Source: SURF-21 sp964462595
Lineage (GTDB): Bacteria; Actinomycetota; Geothermincolia; Geothermincolales; RBG-13-55-18
NCBI GenBank assembly: GCA_964462595.1
Contig: CAYWXM010000016.1
Span: forward strand, 22,168-86,167
Length of the DNA: 64,000 nt
Reading direction: 5' to 3'
In this document: in pieces, positions 51,173-62,957 of the stretch
How the letters are laid out: every line of letters starts with the position of its first letter
Position numbering within the stretch: the stretch's first letter is position 1
The notes under the pieces: model-generated
What the model was told of the DNA's origin: nothing
Database searches by the model: none
What the model saw: the letters and a program-made list of their open reading frames with translations, nothing else
Position numbers and translations under genes: made by a program

Positions 51173-51625
51173 ATGAACTTTAATGCTGAACAGGCAGTTT
51201 GCCTTTCTGGTTGCACGCACAGGCAGTTGCGCTACTGGAAGGATACGGGGCTCATACAGCCCGCCCAACTGGAAAACGACGAAAGCGGCGCTATTAAGGA
51301 GCGTTACGATTTCGGCAACCTCGTGGAATTGAGGACTATCGTCGGCATGCTGCAAAAAGGCATCAGCCTGCAGAAGGTGCGCAAGACCCTGGCTTATCTG
51401 CGCGAGAACACCGACTATACCCGGCCCCTTGCACAATGCAAGCTCGTCACGGACGGTTCCACCATCTTCGAGATATGCAAAAGCGAGTCCAGCATACTCG
51501 ACACCCTCAAGCGCGGACAGGTCGCATTATGCATAGCGCTGGATGGTATCTCGGAAGAGCTGACGGCTCGGCTGCTGGAGATGGGCCACGACCGGGAATT
51601 CTTCGTGGAAAACCTCATGGCCTGA
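51173..51625 (+). CDS. MerR-type DNA-binding regulator
   Basis: 150 aa from the ATG at 51173 (site CGGGGTG 6 nt upstream). The winged helix is AVCLSGCTHRQLRYWKDTGLIQPA followed by RYDFGNLVELRTIVGMLQKGISLQKVRKTL, standard for MerR. The C-terminal ~80 residues lack cysteine metal-binding clusters, so the ligand is unlikely to be a thiophilic metal. It precedes the radical SAM gene by 130 nt and may control it. Confidence 0.82.
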   Translation: MNFNAEQAVCLSGCTHRQLRYWKDTGLIQPAQLENDESGAIKERYDFGNLVELRTIVGMLQKGISLQKVRKTLAYLRENTDYTRPLAQCKLVTDGSTIFEICKSESSILDTLKRGQVALCIALDGISEELTARLLEMGHDREFFVENLMA

Positions 51626-51756
51626 AGACGTGTAGGGGCATAAATACGAATATCCTGCATGGTATGCCATGACTCCTGAGCTTTGCCGCCTTGCTGCCTC
51701 GCAGACCAGCGACTATCATTCACTGGGTAAGGAAAATAACTATCCGAGGTGGGACG

Positions 51757-53472
51757 ATGGTTTTTGCCAGGCCGGATATTGCCCTGTTGCACCCACCCAG
51801 CGTTTGCGACTTCCGGCAGATGACGATCGTGCCCAGCCCCATAAGCGATCTCATACCTTCGACCCCCGTTTTCGAGATGTATCCCATAGGCTTCACCTAC
51901 CTGGGAGAGTATCTCGAGCGTAACGGGATCAACACCAGGATCGTGAATATAGCCCAGCGCATGCTGGAAAGCAGAAAATTCGACGTTGCCCGGTTCCTTT
52001 CCCGCCTGGAGCCTTCTGCTTTCGGTATCGACCTGCACTGGCTAACCCATGCCCAGGGAGCTCTGGAACTGGCGCGGCTGGTAAAGGAGCTCCACCCCCA
52101 AATCCCCGTGATCATGGGCGGCTACTCGGCTACCTTCTTCCACCGCGAGCTGGCAGCATATCCCCAGGTCGATTACGTCCTGCGTGGAGACAGCACCGAG
52201 GAGCCCCTGCGCATGCTCATGGAGGCGATAATGCGGGAAGGCCCCATGGACTCCATACCCAACCTGACTTACTGCACCCCGGACGGAAGGACGGTCGAAA
52301 ACCCCCTTACCTACTCTCCAGCCAGCCTCGAGTACCTGGGAAACAACTACAAGTTCATGATACGTTCGGCGCTCAAGTACGGGGACTGGAAGAGCTTGCG
52401 CGCCTTCTGGAACTGGTGGCAATACCCCGTCACCATGGTCCTTACCTGCCGTGGATGCACTCACGACTGTGCGTTCTGCGGCGGTTCCCGTGGAGCCATG
52501 TCCTATTTCTGCGGCAGGGATGATATCGCCTACAGGGCTCCGGAAAAAATCGCCTACGATGTGGAGCTCCTGTCAAAGTTCACCACCGCTCCCATTTTCA
52601 TACTCGGCGACCTGCTGCAGGGCGGCAAGGATTATGCCCTGGAAACCCTCGAGTTCATCAGCCATATAGCACCCAAGAACCATATTGTGCTGGAGCTTTT
52701 CGCTCCGGCAACCAGGGACTATTTCGACCGTATCGCATCGAGCCTGGAGCACTTCGACTTCCAGATGTCTCCCGAGACCCACGACGAGCAGATAAGGGAA
52801 ACGATAGGCAAGCCCTACAGCAACGAGGAGATGGAACGCAGTATATCCTGGTCGCTGGAAGCAGGGTGCGAGAAGTTCGACATCTTCTTCATGATCGGGT
52901 TACCCGGCCAGACATGCGACTCGGTCATGGAGAGCGTTGAATACTGCGGCGAGCTGCTACGCAAATATGGCCCACGCCTTAACCCCTCCATAGGACCTCT
53001 CGCTCCCTTCATCGATCCCGGATGCGCATTCCACCGCTATCCCGAGCGCTATGGATACCGGATTATCCACAGCACCCTGGACGATCACGTGCGGGCCTCC
53101 CTGTCACCTCACTGGCGCGACCTTCTCGGCTACGAGACGCGATGGATGACGCGCCAGGATATCGTGGATATCACCTACGAGGCAATGCTGGCCCTGAACA
53201 CCATAAAGCTGAAAAACGGCCTCGTCTCCCCCGAACACGCGGCATTGAACAATAGGCGCATCCGCGACACCATCTCCTTGCTGAAGATGGTGGATGACAT
53301 CCTGGATATTGCGGACCCCAGGCTGCAGGCCACCGAACTGGACAAACTGCGCAGGGAGTCGGAAAGGCTGTCCGAGCAGCTCTATCTGCCCAAGGAGGAA
53401 TTGATGTGGCCCCTCACGGGAAGCCGCTTCAGGCGTTTGAACATCCTGCGCATCCTCATGAATTGGATATAG
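51757..53472 (+). CDS. B12-binding radical SAM protein (TIGR04190-like)
   Basis: 571 aa from the ATG at 51757. The N-terminal cobalamin-like domain reads IALLHPPSVCDFRQMTIVPSP and PVIMGGYSATFFHRELAAYPQVDYVLRGD. The radical SAM motif is VLTCRGCTHDCAFCGGSRGAM (CxxxCxxC). Then follow LFAPATRDYF, FQMSPETHDEQIRE and FFMIGLPGQT. Length and order agree with a family annotated as B12-binding radical SAM TIGR04190; identity is from memory. No substrate is known. It ends ~40 nt before a convergent zinc-ribbon gene. Confidence 0.85.
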   Translation: MVFARPDIALLHPPSVCDFRQMTIVPSPISDLIPSTPVFEMYPIGFTYLGEYLERNGINTRIVNIAQRMLESRKFDVARFLSRLEPSAFGIDLHWLTHAQGALELARLVKELHPQIPVIMGGYSATFFHRELAAYPQVDYVLRGDSTEEPLRMLMEAIMREGPMDSIPNLTYCTPDGRTVENPLTYSPASLEYLGNNYKFMIRSALKYGDWKSLRAFWNWWQYPVTMVLTCRGCTHDCAFCGGSRGAMSYFCGRDDIAYRAPEKIAYDVELLSKFTTAPIFILGDLLQGGKDYALETLEFISHIAPKNHIVLELFAPATRDYFDRIASSLEHFDFQMSPETHDEQIRETIGKPYSNEEMERSISWSLEAGCEKFDIFFMIGLPGQTCDSVMESVEYCGELLRKYGPRLNPSIGPLAPFIDPGCAFHRYPERYGYRIIHSTLDDHVRASLSPHWRDLLGYETRWMTRQDIVDITYEAMLALNTIKLKNGLVSPEHAALNNRRIRDTISLLKMVDDILDIADPRLQATELDKLRRESERLSEQLYLPKEELMWPLTGSRFRRLNILRILMNWI

Positions 53473-53514
53473 ACATGCTCGAGGGGGAGCGGAAGCCGCG
53501 ACAGCCCGTGCCCG

Positions 53515-53778
53515 CTAGGGGTTAAAATCATCGTCCATTATCTGCTCGGCCTTTTCACGCAGCTGTTTGAAATCCCTCTTGGCTCGGCTGCTTTCGGGTA
53601 ACAGCTTATCCGTGGCGTTGAAACCCCAGCCCTCGTACTTCACGGCTATTCGCGCGCTGAACACCCGTTTGGCCTCGGCGCCGCATTTCTCGCACACGGC
53701 CACCTTCTCGGCATCCATGGGCTGCATGAGATCGAAGGAATGCCCGCATTTCTTGCACTTGTATTCGTATATAGGCAA
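53515..53778 (-). CDS. FmdB-type zinc ribbon protein
   Basis: 87 aa from a TTG at 53778 with GGAGGTG 6 nt upstream, beginning MPIYEYKCKKCGHSFDLMQ, the FmdB start. CxxC pairs KCKKCGH and CEKCGAEAKRV bind one zinc. The C-terminal ~50 residues include KYEGWGFNATDK and a charged tail. FmdB-like proteins are small putative regulators. A longer open frame to 53955 runs into non-coding sequence. Confidence 0.9.
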   Translation of the reverse strand: MPIYEYKCKKCGHSFDLMQPMDAEKVAVCEKCGAEAKRVFSARIAVKYEGWGFNATDKLLPESSRAKRDFKQLREKAEQIMDDDFNP

Positions 53779-53862
53779 CTCGTTCACCTCCAGGTAGATA
53801 TTATAACAATAGCCGGCCGCTTGCGTGCGGCATATCCATTCCGTTCGCGAATCATTTAGAAT

Positions 53863-54771
53863 ATGGTCATGAGCGAGCGCATCATAGAGACCCACGATCT
53901 CACCAAGTATTACGGGAAACATCTCGGGGTAACGCAGCTGAACTTCGAGGTGCACCGCAGCGAGGTGTTCGGGTACCTCGGCCCCAACGGGGCCGGCAAG
54001 ACCACCACCCTGCGCATGCTCGTAGGTCTGCTCACGCCTACCTCAGGCGGCGCCAGCGTGTTCGGGTTGGACCTCCGCAGGGATTCCCTGGCCATCCGGA
54101 GGGAGATCGGGTATATCCCTGACGACGTGAGGCTCTTCGAGGACCTCAGTGGCGAGGAGACGCTGCGTCTTCTGGAGTCGCTAAGGCCCGGTAAGCCCGC
54201 CGTTCTCAAGGAAGAGCTGCTGGAACGCTTCGATCTCGACCCTTCTCGCAAGGTGAGAGAGTATTCATCCGGAAACAAACAGAAATTGGCCATCATACAG
54301 GCCTTCATGCACGATCCCCAACTTCTCGTCCTGGACGAGCCGACATCCGCGCTGGACCCGCTGATGAGGCACCAGTTCTACGAGCTGTGCCGGGAGTTCA
54401 AGGAGCGCGGCCGTACCGTTTTCATCTCGTCGCATGTCCTGCCGGAGATGGAGCAGATATGCGACTGGGTCGGCATCATACGCAAGGGCAGGCTGGCGAC
54501 GGTGGAAAGCGTGGCCGAGCTGTCCCGCAAGAAGCTGCGGGACGCTGATTTCACCCTGGGCGCGGAGCCGGAAGCGGAGCTACTGGATTTTAAGAGCGCG
54601 CAGGTTGAGAGGATCGACGGCCTGAGTTTTCATGCCGAGATCAGAGGCGACATGGACACCTTTATAAAGGAGCTTTCGCAGCTCCAGGTGGCCGACCTGC
54701 AGATCTCACATGCCAGCCTGGAGGAGATATTCCTGGAATTCTACAAGGACGAAGCCGATGATCAACCTTGA
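53863..54771 (+). CDS. ABC-2 type transporter ATPase
   Basis: 302 aa. Walker A GPNGAGKTT, signature YSSGNKQKLAIIQAFMHDP (SSGNKQ), Walker B LLVLDEPTSALD and switch His in VFISSHVLPEMEQ. The C-terminal domain (~residues 220-300) is the accessory region of CcmA/NatA-type exporters. It overlaps the permease gene that follows. An ATG three codons in is an alternative start; no clear ribosome binding site precedes either. Confidence 0.9.
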   Translation: MVMSERIIETHDLTKYYGKHLGVTQLNFEVHRSEVFGYLGPNGAGKTTTLRMLVGLLTPTSGGASVFGLDLRRDSLAIRREIGYIPDDVRLFEDLSGEETLRLLESLRPGKPAVLKEELLERFDLDPSRKVREYSSGNKQKLAIIQAFMHDPQLLVLDEPTSALDPLMRHQFYELCREFKERGRTVFISSHVLPEMEQICDWVGIIRKGRLATVESVAELSRKKLRDADFTLGAEPEAELLDFKSAQVERIDGLSFHAEIRGDMDTFIKELSQLQVADLQISHASLEEIFLEFYKDEADDQP

Positions 54772-55564
54772 GCTCATGTCCTACCAGCTGAAGGCCAGGA
54801 GAAAAAACTGTCTCTACTTCTCCCTGGGCCTTTTCGTCTGGGGCTTGCTCATCACCGCGCTCTATCCCGCCGTCTCTGGGGTCGAGGCTTTTTCCGACTA
54901 CTGGGGCCAGTTCCCGGACAGCCTCAAGAACCTCTTCGGCGGGCACGAGGTCAACATCCTCAGGCCGGAAGGGTTCATGACCCTGGAATACTACCAGTTG
55001 TTCCTGCCCATTATCCTCGCCGCCTTCGCCTTCGGTTTCGCCGCGTTCTGCGTGGTCAAGGCGATGGAAAACGGGTCATTGGAGATCATCCTGACTCACC
55101 CCGTGGACAGGCGGAAGTACGCCCTGACCTCTTTCGTCGCCATGTTCACCGGCCTTGTTACCCTCAGCGTGCTTGCCGTGGTAACGGTTATGCTGGTATC
55201 CCTGCTCTTCGGCGTCGACCTTTCATATACCGGGCAGTTGAAGTTCCTGGTGCTCGTCTTCCTGCTGGTCCTCAGCCTGGGCAGCATCTCCCTATTCGCT
55301 TCCTGCGTCGCCAGGAAGAGCGGCCAGGTATACGCGGTGGGCATAACCGTTCTGGCCGCTGCCTACCTGGTGAATTTCCTCTCCAACACCTGGTCTTTCT
55401 TCCGATACATAGACTACACGCTGCCCTACCACTATTTCGACCCTTACGGCGTCATGACTTCCTCCGGGTTCCCGTGGTCGAGCATGATTTATTACCTTGG
55501 ACTGTGCATCGCCTTCACGGCGCTTTCCATGATAGCCTTACAGAGGCGGGACGTAACCGTTTAG
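54758..55564 (+). CDS. ABC-2 type transporter permease
   Basis: 268 aa from the ATG at 54758, inside the end of the ATPase gene (14-nt overlap), with AAGGACGAAGCC before it. Six membrane helices: LYFSLGLFVWGLLITALYP, FLPIILAAFAFGFAAFC, FTGLVTLSVLAVVTVMLV and later ones. It is of the NatB/YhgE-like ABC-2 kind. The cargo is unknown; it pairs with the upstream ATPase. Confidence 0.85.
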   Translation: MINLELMSYQLKARRKNCLYFSLGLFVWGLLITALYPAVSGVEAFSDYWGQFPDSLKNLFGGHEVNILRPEGFMTLEYYQLFLPIILAAFAFGFAAFCVVKAMENGSLEIILTHPVDRRKYALTSFVAMFTGLVTLSVLAVVTVMLVSLLFGVDLSYTGQLKFLVLVFLLVLSLGSISLFASCVARKSGQVYAVGITVLAAAYLVNFLSNTWSFFRYIDYTLPYHYFDPYGVMTSSGFPWSSMIYYLGLCIAFTALSMIALQRRDVTV

Positions 55565-55603
55565 GACGCGTATTTGTCCGATCAAAGGGAGAGGGGAGAC
55601 GAG

Positions 55604-56392
55604 ATGGAGTACGAGACATTGGCGATCGAGAAGAAGGACGGGGTTGCCGTCCTCACCCTAAACCGGCCCGAGACGCATAATGCCATGAACCAGACCATGT
55701 TCGTGGAGCTCGACACCGCGGCCAAGGAATTACAGAACGACCCGGAGGTGCGGGCGGTGGTTATAACCGGCGCCGGGAAGTCGTTCTCCAGCGGTCTGGA
55801 CCTGAGCAGTTTCGTAGGCCTGGCCCAGCTGTCCGCGCTGCAGATACATGCCTTTCTCAAGGGAGTACAAGGCACATACCTCGCTTACGAGATGATGGAC
55901 AAGCCGGTTATAGCGGCCGTCAACGGCCTGGCATTCGGGGGGGCGACGGAGATCATGCTCGCCTGCGACATCCGCATCGCGTCCGACGACGCCAAGTTCA
56001 ATCTCATGGAGATCAAGTTCGGCATTATCCCCGACCTTGGCGCCTGCAAGCGCCTGGCGCGCCAGGTGGGCAACGGCCGCGCCAAAGAGATCATCTTCAC
56101 CGGCGATACCATCGATGCCGACGAGGCGTACCGCATAGGCATGGTGGAGCACGTCTATCCCAAGGATCAGGTTCTGCCCGAGGCCATGAAGCTGGCCAGC
56201 AGGCTTGCGGAGGGGCCTGTCCTGGGTATAGCCATGGCCAAGCAGGTCGTCAGCAGGTGCTGGGATTCCGACCCCGAAACAGCGCTCGAGTTCGAGGCCA
56301 TCGCCCAGACCCTGTGTCTTGTCTCCGAGGACCACCAGGAAGCGATCAAGGCCATCGCGGAAAACCGTAAACCCGAGTTCAAGGGACGTTAG
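55604..56392 (+). CDS. Enoyl-CoA hydratase/isomerase (crotonase) family protein
   Basis: 262 aa from the ATG at 55604, with GGAGAGGGGAG upstream. Crotonase core stretches are VAVLTLNRPETHNAMN, the oxyanion loop GAGKSFSSGLDLSSF and PVIAAVNGLAFGGATEIMLACDIRI. Later FNLMEIKFGIIPDLGACKRLARQVG keeps the usual Gly-rich turn, but the two hydratase Glu positions are not both obvious (EIKFGIIPD), so isomerase or another crotonase activity is possible. It lies 40 nt after the permease gene; a functional link is not evident. Confidence 0.85.
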   Translation: MEYETLAIEKKDGVAVLTLNRPETHNAMNQTMFVELDTAAKELQNDPEVRAVVITGAGKSFSSGLDLSSFVGLAQLSALQIHAFLKGVQGTYLAYEMMDKPVIAAVNGLAFGGATEIMLACDIRIASDDAKFNLMEIKFGIIPDLGACKRLARQVGNGRAKEIIFTGDTIDADEAYRIGMVEHVYPKDQVLPEAMKLASRLAEGPVLGIAMAKQVVSRCWDSDPETALEFEAIAQTLCLVSEDHQEAIKAIAENRKPEFKGR

Positions 56393-56477
56393 GGCAATTC
56401 GGCCTGACATAGGTTCGTTCCGCTTGCTGCGTTTCCTTATTGTAATATTTTCGGCCTGACCCCGAAGTGGTGCAGGG

Positions 56478-57791
56478 TTATTTCTTGAGCTCCTGCAGTT
56501 CGTTGCGGGCCAGGGTGCCTGCTTCGCCGTCGGGGTCGAGCTGGGTCGCCTTGGCCAGGGCGAACTCCGCCTCGTCCTCTTTCCCTTGTTTCAGAAGGCT
56601 GGCTCCGAGGACGTAATATGCCCAGGGGTCGCCCGGGCACAGCTCGATGTAACGTCGCATCGACCGCTCGGAGTCCTCGAATTTCTCCTCCCTGGCCTGC
56701 AGCCTTCCTAGCGAGAACCAGGCCAGCGGGTAGTCGTCCTTCAAAGACAGGACCCTGGCGTAATATTCCTCCGCCTCCTCCGGCATCTCCCTCATGGCGT
56801 GCGCGGAGGCCAGGTTACATAGCACTTCTATGTGCCCGGGGCTGATATCGAGGGCCCTCTGCCAGACCTTTTTCGCGTCTTCCCACATGCCCATGTTCAT
56901 GGTGGCCACTCCGAGCAGGTTGAGTATGTCGGGCTCCATGTCGCTCTGTTTGAAACGTGATTCGGCACGTAAAAGCAGCCTCATGGCCTCGCCGTACCTG
57001 CCCTCTCCCAGCATCAGCTGGGCGGCGTTAGTGTAAGCCAGGCTGAAATCGGGGTCCGCCGCTATAGCCTTGAGGTAGAGACGAAGCTTGGACTCAGGTT
57101 CGGATGCTATACGTAGCGCATACACGAAATAGCCGACCGCCCGGTCGTAGGAGGAGAGCCCCTCCCCTATCCTCTCCATGTGCAGCCGATCGCGATCGAG
57201 CGCCAGGATATCGGCCAGGGCGACCAGCATCTCCTCTACCATGTCCTCCAACGCCGCGGTATCCAGCTCCAGGACGCCCTTCCCTGTATCTCCATGCAGC
57301 CTGTCCAGGGCGAAAACCCGCTCGTATACCGTTTCCTGGTCGCTTCCCGCAATCGCCATCATCCTGACCTCCAGCGCTTTTATAAGCGGCCGACCCGTAG
57401 GGATGAACTGGAGGGTGCCCCATATGGAGATATCCGCTCCCACGCGCTGCGATGCCTCTTTTACCTCTTCCTCCGAAAAAACACGCGCAAGGGAGAGGAT
57501 CTCCCCGTCACGTACCGGCGTGGTGAGGTCCACAACCTGCATGCCTGCCGCTTTTTCCAGCCCGTTTATCAGGTAGAGGGTCACCATGTTCTCGAGCATG
57601 GACGGTACCCTGCCCACTGCGTTGGTCGCAAACTGGAACAGGGCTGCCTTCAGGCCACTTTCTTCCGCCTCGGATGTCATCTTTACCTCTTCCTCCAGAG
57701 CGCGCAGAGCTTTCTTTTCATGCACGTAGTTTTCGAGATACCCGGGCGCTCCGACCCGGCAACCTCTTGTGACCGTCAGCGCAGATGTCAC
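56478..57791 (-). CDS. CsgG/TolB-N-like and TPR-repeat protein
   Basis: 437 aa. Residues ~55-185 include RVFSEEEVKEASQRVGADISIWGTLQFIP, which looks like the alpha/beta fold used in CsgG/TolB N-terminal modules. Residues ~215-430 carry six TPR units, such as PEPESKLRLYLKAIAADPDFSLAYTNAA and PEEAEEYYARVLSLKDDYPLAWFSLGRL. No signal peptide is visible. It probably scaffolds a protein complex. The GTG start is doubtful because the ribosome binding site abuts it. Confidence 0.75.
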   Translation of the reverse strand: MTSALTVTRGCRVGAPGYLENYVHEKKALRALEEEVKMTSEAEESGLKAALFQFATNAVGRVPSMLENMVTLYLINGLEKAAGMQVVDLTTPVRDGEILSLARVFSEEEVKEASQRVGADISIWGTLQFIPTGRPLIKALEVRMMAIAGSDQETVYERVFALDRLHGDTGKGVLELDTAALEDMVEEMLVALADILALDRDRLHMERIGEGLSSYDRAVGYFVYALRIASEPESKLRLYLKAIAADPDFSLAYTNAAQLMLGEGRYGEAMRLLLRAESRFKQSDMEPDILNLLGVATMNMGMWEDAKKVWQRALDISPGHIEVLCNLASAHAMREMPEEAEEYYARVLSLKDDYPLAWFSLGRLQAREEKFEDSERSMRRYIELCPGDPWAYYVLGASLLKQGKEDEAEFALAKATQLDPDGEAGTLARNELQELKK

Positions 57792-57980
57792 CTTCTTCTC
57801 ACCATTGTAGCAAACATGCGAAGATGGATTTCACCTCGCTACCACGAAGCTGTAGCCACGTTCGCCGTTAAGTCCGGGCTGCGACCCTTCCAGGCATCTT
57901 GCGCGCCCGTGCATACAAGACTAACCTGGAAGGTGAAGCGCATATCGGGTTTCAGCGATAACCTTATGGAGGTGTTTCTC

Positions 57981-58181
57981 ATGCAACAGAACGTCGGCAC
58001 TCTGGACAGGGCAGGAAGGGCGCTCCTCTCCACGGGGCTTCTCTATCTGGCCTGGAAACGTCAGGACAAGATCGGGGTCATCGCGGCCTGCAGCGCTGGT
58101 ATATTCATTTCCTCCGTCCTTTCGGGTTATTGCCCCCTGTACACGGCTATCAAGCTTAACACCGTTGGCAAGCCTATCTGA
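57981..58181 (+). CDS. DUF2892 family small membrane protein
   Basis: 66 aa with a GGAGGTG site 6 nt before the ATG. MQQNVGTLDRAGRALLSTGLLYLA is the DUF2892 start (N.G..DR..R...G), followed by the hydrophobic IGVIAACSAGIFISSVLSGYCPLYTAI. Such proteins span the membrane twice and often carry a C.PLY.. end, as here. Function unknown. It is the last plus-strand gene before the rRNA genes. Confidence 0.85.
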   Translation: MQQNVGTLDRAGRALLSTGLLYLAWKRQDKIGVIAACSAGIFISSVLSGYCPLYTAIKLNTVGKPI

Positions 58182-58666
58182 ATATATCGGCCGTACCGCG
58201 GAAGCTCGCCTTTCCAGGGCGGTGAACTCCCCCAAACCATCCCTCGTTTGTACGAAATGGGGCAGTCCGCAGGAAAACATTTCTCGAGAACCGGGGGTCG
58301 GTCATAAACGACATCGTCTTAGCTGCCACTTCCGGCGTGTAACCCGTTTGTATGCGCACGTGCTTTAGTGGATTGCATCGCGTAAGCGACAGCTATGCCT
58401 GGAGGACAGCGTAGCGGCGTCCTAGTGCCTGGACGGAGCGAAGCGAGGGAAAGGCCTTGCGCGTATACATCCGTTCGCGAAGCTCGGGCTCGGGAATGTA
58501 GATCTTTACCCCCTTACTCGGGAACGGAAAGCATCCCAACAGCCGGGGAACTACCTGGTCGGTTGCAGTAAGCGCGCAAGTGACGCTACCTTCTTATGGA
58601 GAGGCGGCAAGCGTGTCCGAGCGATACCGTTACCTGGAGGTTCGGGCCGCAAAAACACGCTGGAGA
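58182..58666. other. Non-coding stretch between DUF2892 gene and rRNA terminator
   Basis: About 485 nt. No gene, tRNA or ribosome binding site seen on either strand. It holds several short inverted repeats (for example GGAC...GTCC near 58412-58425) of unclear meaning and lies downstream of the minus-strand 5S gene. Confidence 0.5.
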
Positions 58667-58700
58667 TTTGAAAAGGCCCGCTTTCGCGGGCCTTTTCAAA
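58667..58700 (-). terminator. rRNA operon terminator
   Basis: A 15-bp perfect hairpin: TTTGAAAAGGCCCGC (58667-58681) and GCGGGCCTTTTCAAA (58686-58700), loop TTTC. It begins only 4 nt past the 5S 3' end. Its A/T ends make it an intrinsic terminator in both directions. Confidence 0.9.
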
Positions 58701-58704
58701 AAGT

Positions 58705-58824
58705 GTTCCGGCAGCGACCTACTCTCCCACACGGTCCCCCGAGCAGTACCATCGGCGCTGGAGGGCTTAACTTCTGTGTTCGGAATGGAAACAGGTGAAC
58801 ACCTCCGCCATGGCCACCGAGAAC
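58705..58824 (-). rRNA. rrf: 5S ribosomal RNA
   Basis: About 120 nt. The minus strand has GTGGCCATGGCGGAGG near its 5' end, CATTCCGAACACAGAAGTTA (loop B/C region) and GAGAGTAGGTCGCTGCCGG at the 3' end, all standard for 5S. Ends are set by eye to +/- 3 nt. It lies ~73 nt after 23S. Confidence 0.93.
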
Positions 58825-58861
58825 ATTTGTATTCTCTTTTCAAGTTTGCAGCTCTTCCTCA

Positions 58862-58885
58862 TACCTTCAAAACTGCACAGCGATC
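58862..58885 (-). promoter_or_regulatory. 3' half of the pre-23S processing stem
   Basis: This 24-nt segment downstream of 23S pairs with 62289-62312 upstream of 23S at 22 of 24 positions, with one of the other two a possible G-U. It would form the long duplex that RNase III-type enzymes cut to release 23S precursor. Confidence 0.8.
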
Positions 58886-58896
58886 TCCGAGGTTTA

Positions 58897-62275
<3,379 letters not shown>

Positions 62276-62288
62276 AAACAACCTCTTC

Positions 62289-62312
62289 GATCACTGTGCA
62301 GTTTTCAAGGTA
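62289..62312 (-). promoter_or_regulatory. 5' half of the pre-23S processing stem
   Basis: Segment just upstream of 23S that is nearly fully complementary to 58862-58885 (see that entry). Together they place the 23S gene in a long base-paired precursor stem. Confidence 0.8.
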
Positions 62313-62328
62313 CGATTCCGAGCTAAGA

Positions 62329-62347
62329 GCGCACCTAAACGGTGCGC
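62329..62347 (-). promoter_or_regulatory. Hairpin in the 23S leader
   Basis: GCGCACC and GGTGCGC form a 7-bp stem around a 5-nt loop, right after the candidate 23S promoter. There is no T-run after it on the minus strand, so a terminator is unlikely; it may protect or structure the leader. Confidence 0.4.
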
Positions 62348-62359
62348 CCAAAAAGACAT

Positions 62360-62387
62360 CCTATATTAATTATAAGCCCGCGGTCAA
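62360..62387 (-). promoter_or_regulatory. Candidate promoter for 23S-5S
   Basis: TTGACC (62382-62387) and TATAGG (62360-62365) are 16 nt apart on the minus strand, followed by the leader of 23S. It would let 23S-5S be transcribed independently of 16S. Predicted by eye only; a nearby TATAAT has no well-spaced -35. Confidence 0.5.
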
Positions 62388-62444
62388 TAGGTTTTCTCGG
62401 CTTATTTTGCCTCTCTGCCCAAATCTTCTGCCGGCTCTCTTCTA

Positions 62445-62957
62445 CTAGCTCTCCTTGGTCTTCATGACCGCGCCTACGATAGGGATCAACGAGACGACGA
62501 TCATGAGTATCCAGACCACCCAGTTCATCTTGACGTAATCCCAATCACCCGGCCGTATGACGAAAGCCAGCAAGGTAAAGAAGGTGCCCGCGACTCCCCA
62601 GGCAAGGTAGATAACGCCCAAGGGAAGGCTAATATCTACGAATTTTGCCATCGCGTTCACGGCAAAAAACCCTGCAAAGAGTACGAGTAGGATGTAGATA
62701 ACCGTGGGCCAGGTCTGGTATCCACCTCTTCCCGAACCACCCACGATGCCCATGAACTCCACCTTGTACCAGGCCAGAAGGGAGAAGATGAATGCTAGCA
62801 GTGCTCCACCGGCTACGACAAAATCCGCAATAGGCAGATTAGATGTATCCAGCTGCATCTTCGGCGGACCCGCCGGAGCCTGCGGCGGCTGTCCCGGGGG
62901 AGGTGGGGGCGGCTGCATTCCTCCCGGCGGAGGTCCTGGCGGTTGCTGTACCATCAT
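62445..62957 (-). CDS. Proline-rich four-helix membrane protein between 16S and 23S
   Basis: 170 aa. The first ~35 residues are a Pro/Gly/Gln-rich stretch (QQPPGPPPGG...), then four membrane helices: LPIADFVVAGGALLAFIFSL, PTVIYILLVLFAGFFAVNA, LPLGVIYLAWGVAGTFFTLL and WVVWILMIVVSLIPIVGAV. No enzymatic motif. An AAAGGAG site lies 3 nt before the ATG (a second ATG follows at once), so it is probably expressed. Its AWYKVEFMG segment resembles AWVKVEWVG in the membrane half of the zinc-ribbon protein at 41.6 kb. It lies in the 16S-23S spacer, in the same direction as the rRNA genes. Confidence 0.85.
   Translation of the reverse strand: MMVQQPPGPPPGGMQPPPPPPGQPPQAPAGPPKMQLDTSNLPIADFVVAGGALLAFIFSLLAWYKVEFMGIVGGSGRGGYQTWPTVIYILLVLFAGFFAVNAMAKFVDISLPLGVIYLAWGVAGTFFTLLAFVIRPGDWDYVKMNWVVWILMIVVSLIPIVGAVMKTKES

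Noticed and set aside
48480..53472. Defence or toxin-antitoxin island
   Set aside because: Two regulators near radical SAM and DUF1015 genes looked suggestive, but there is no nuclease, toxin or antiviral domain and each gene has its own likely transcript.
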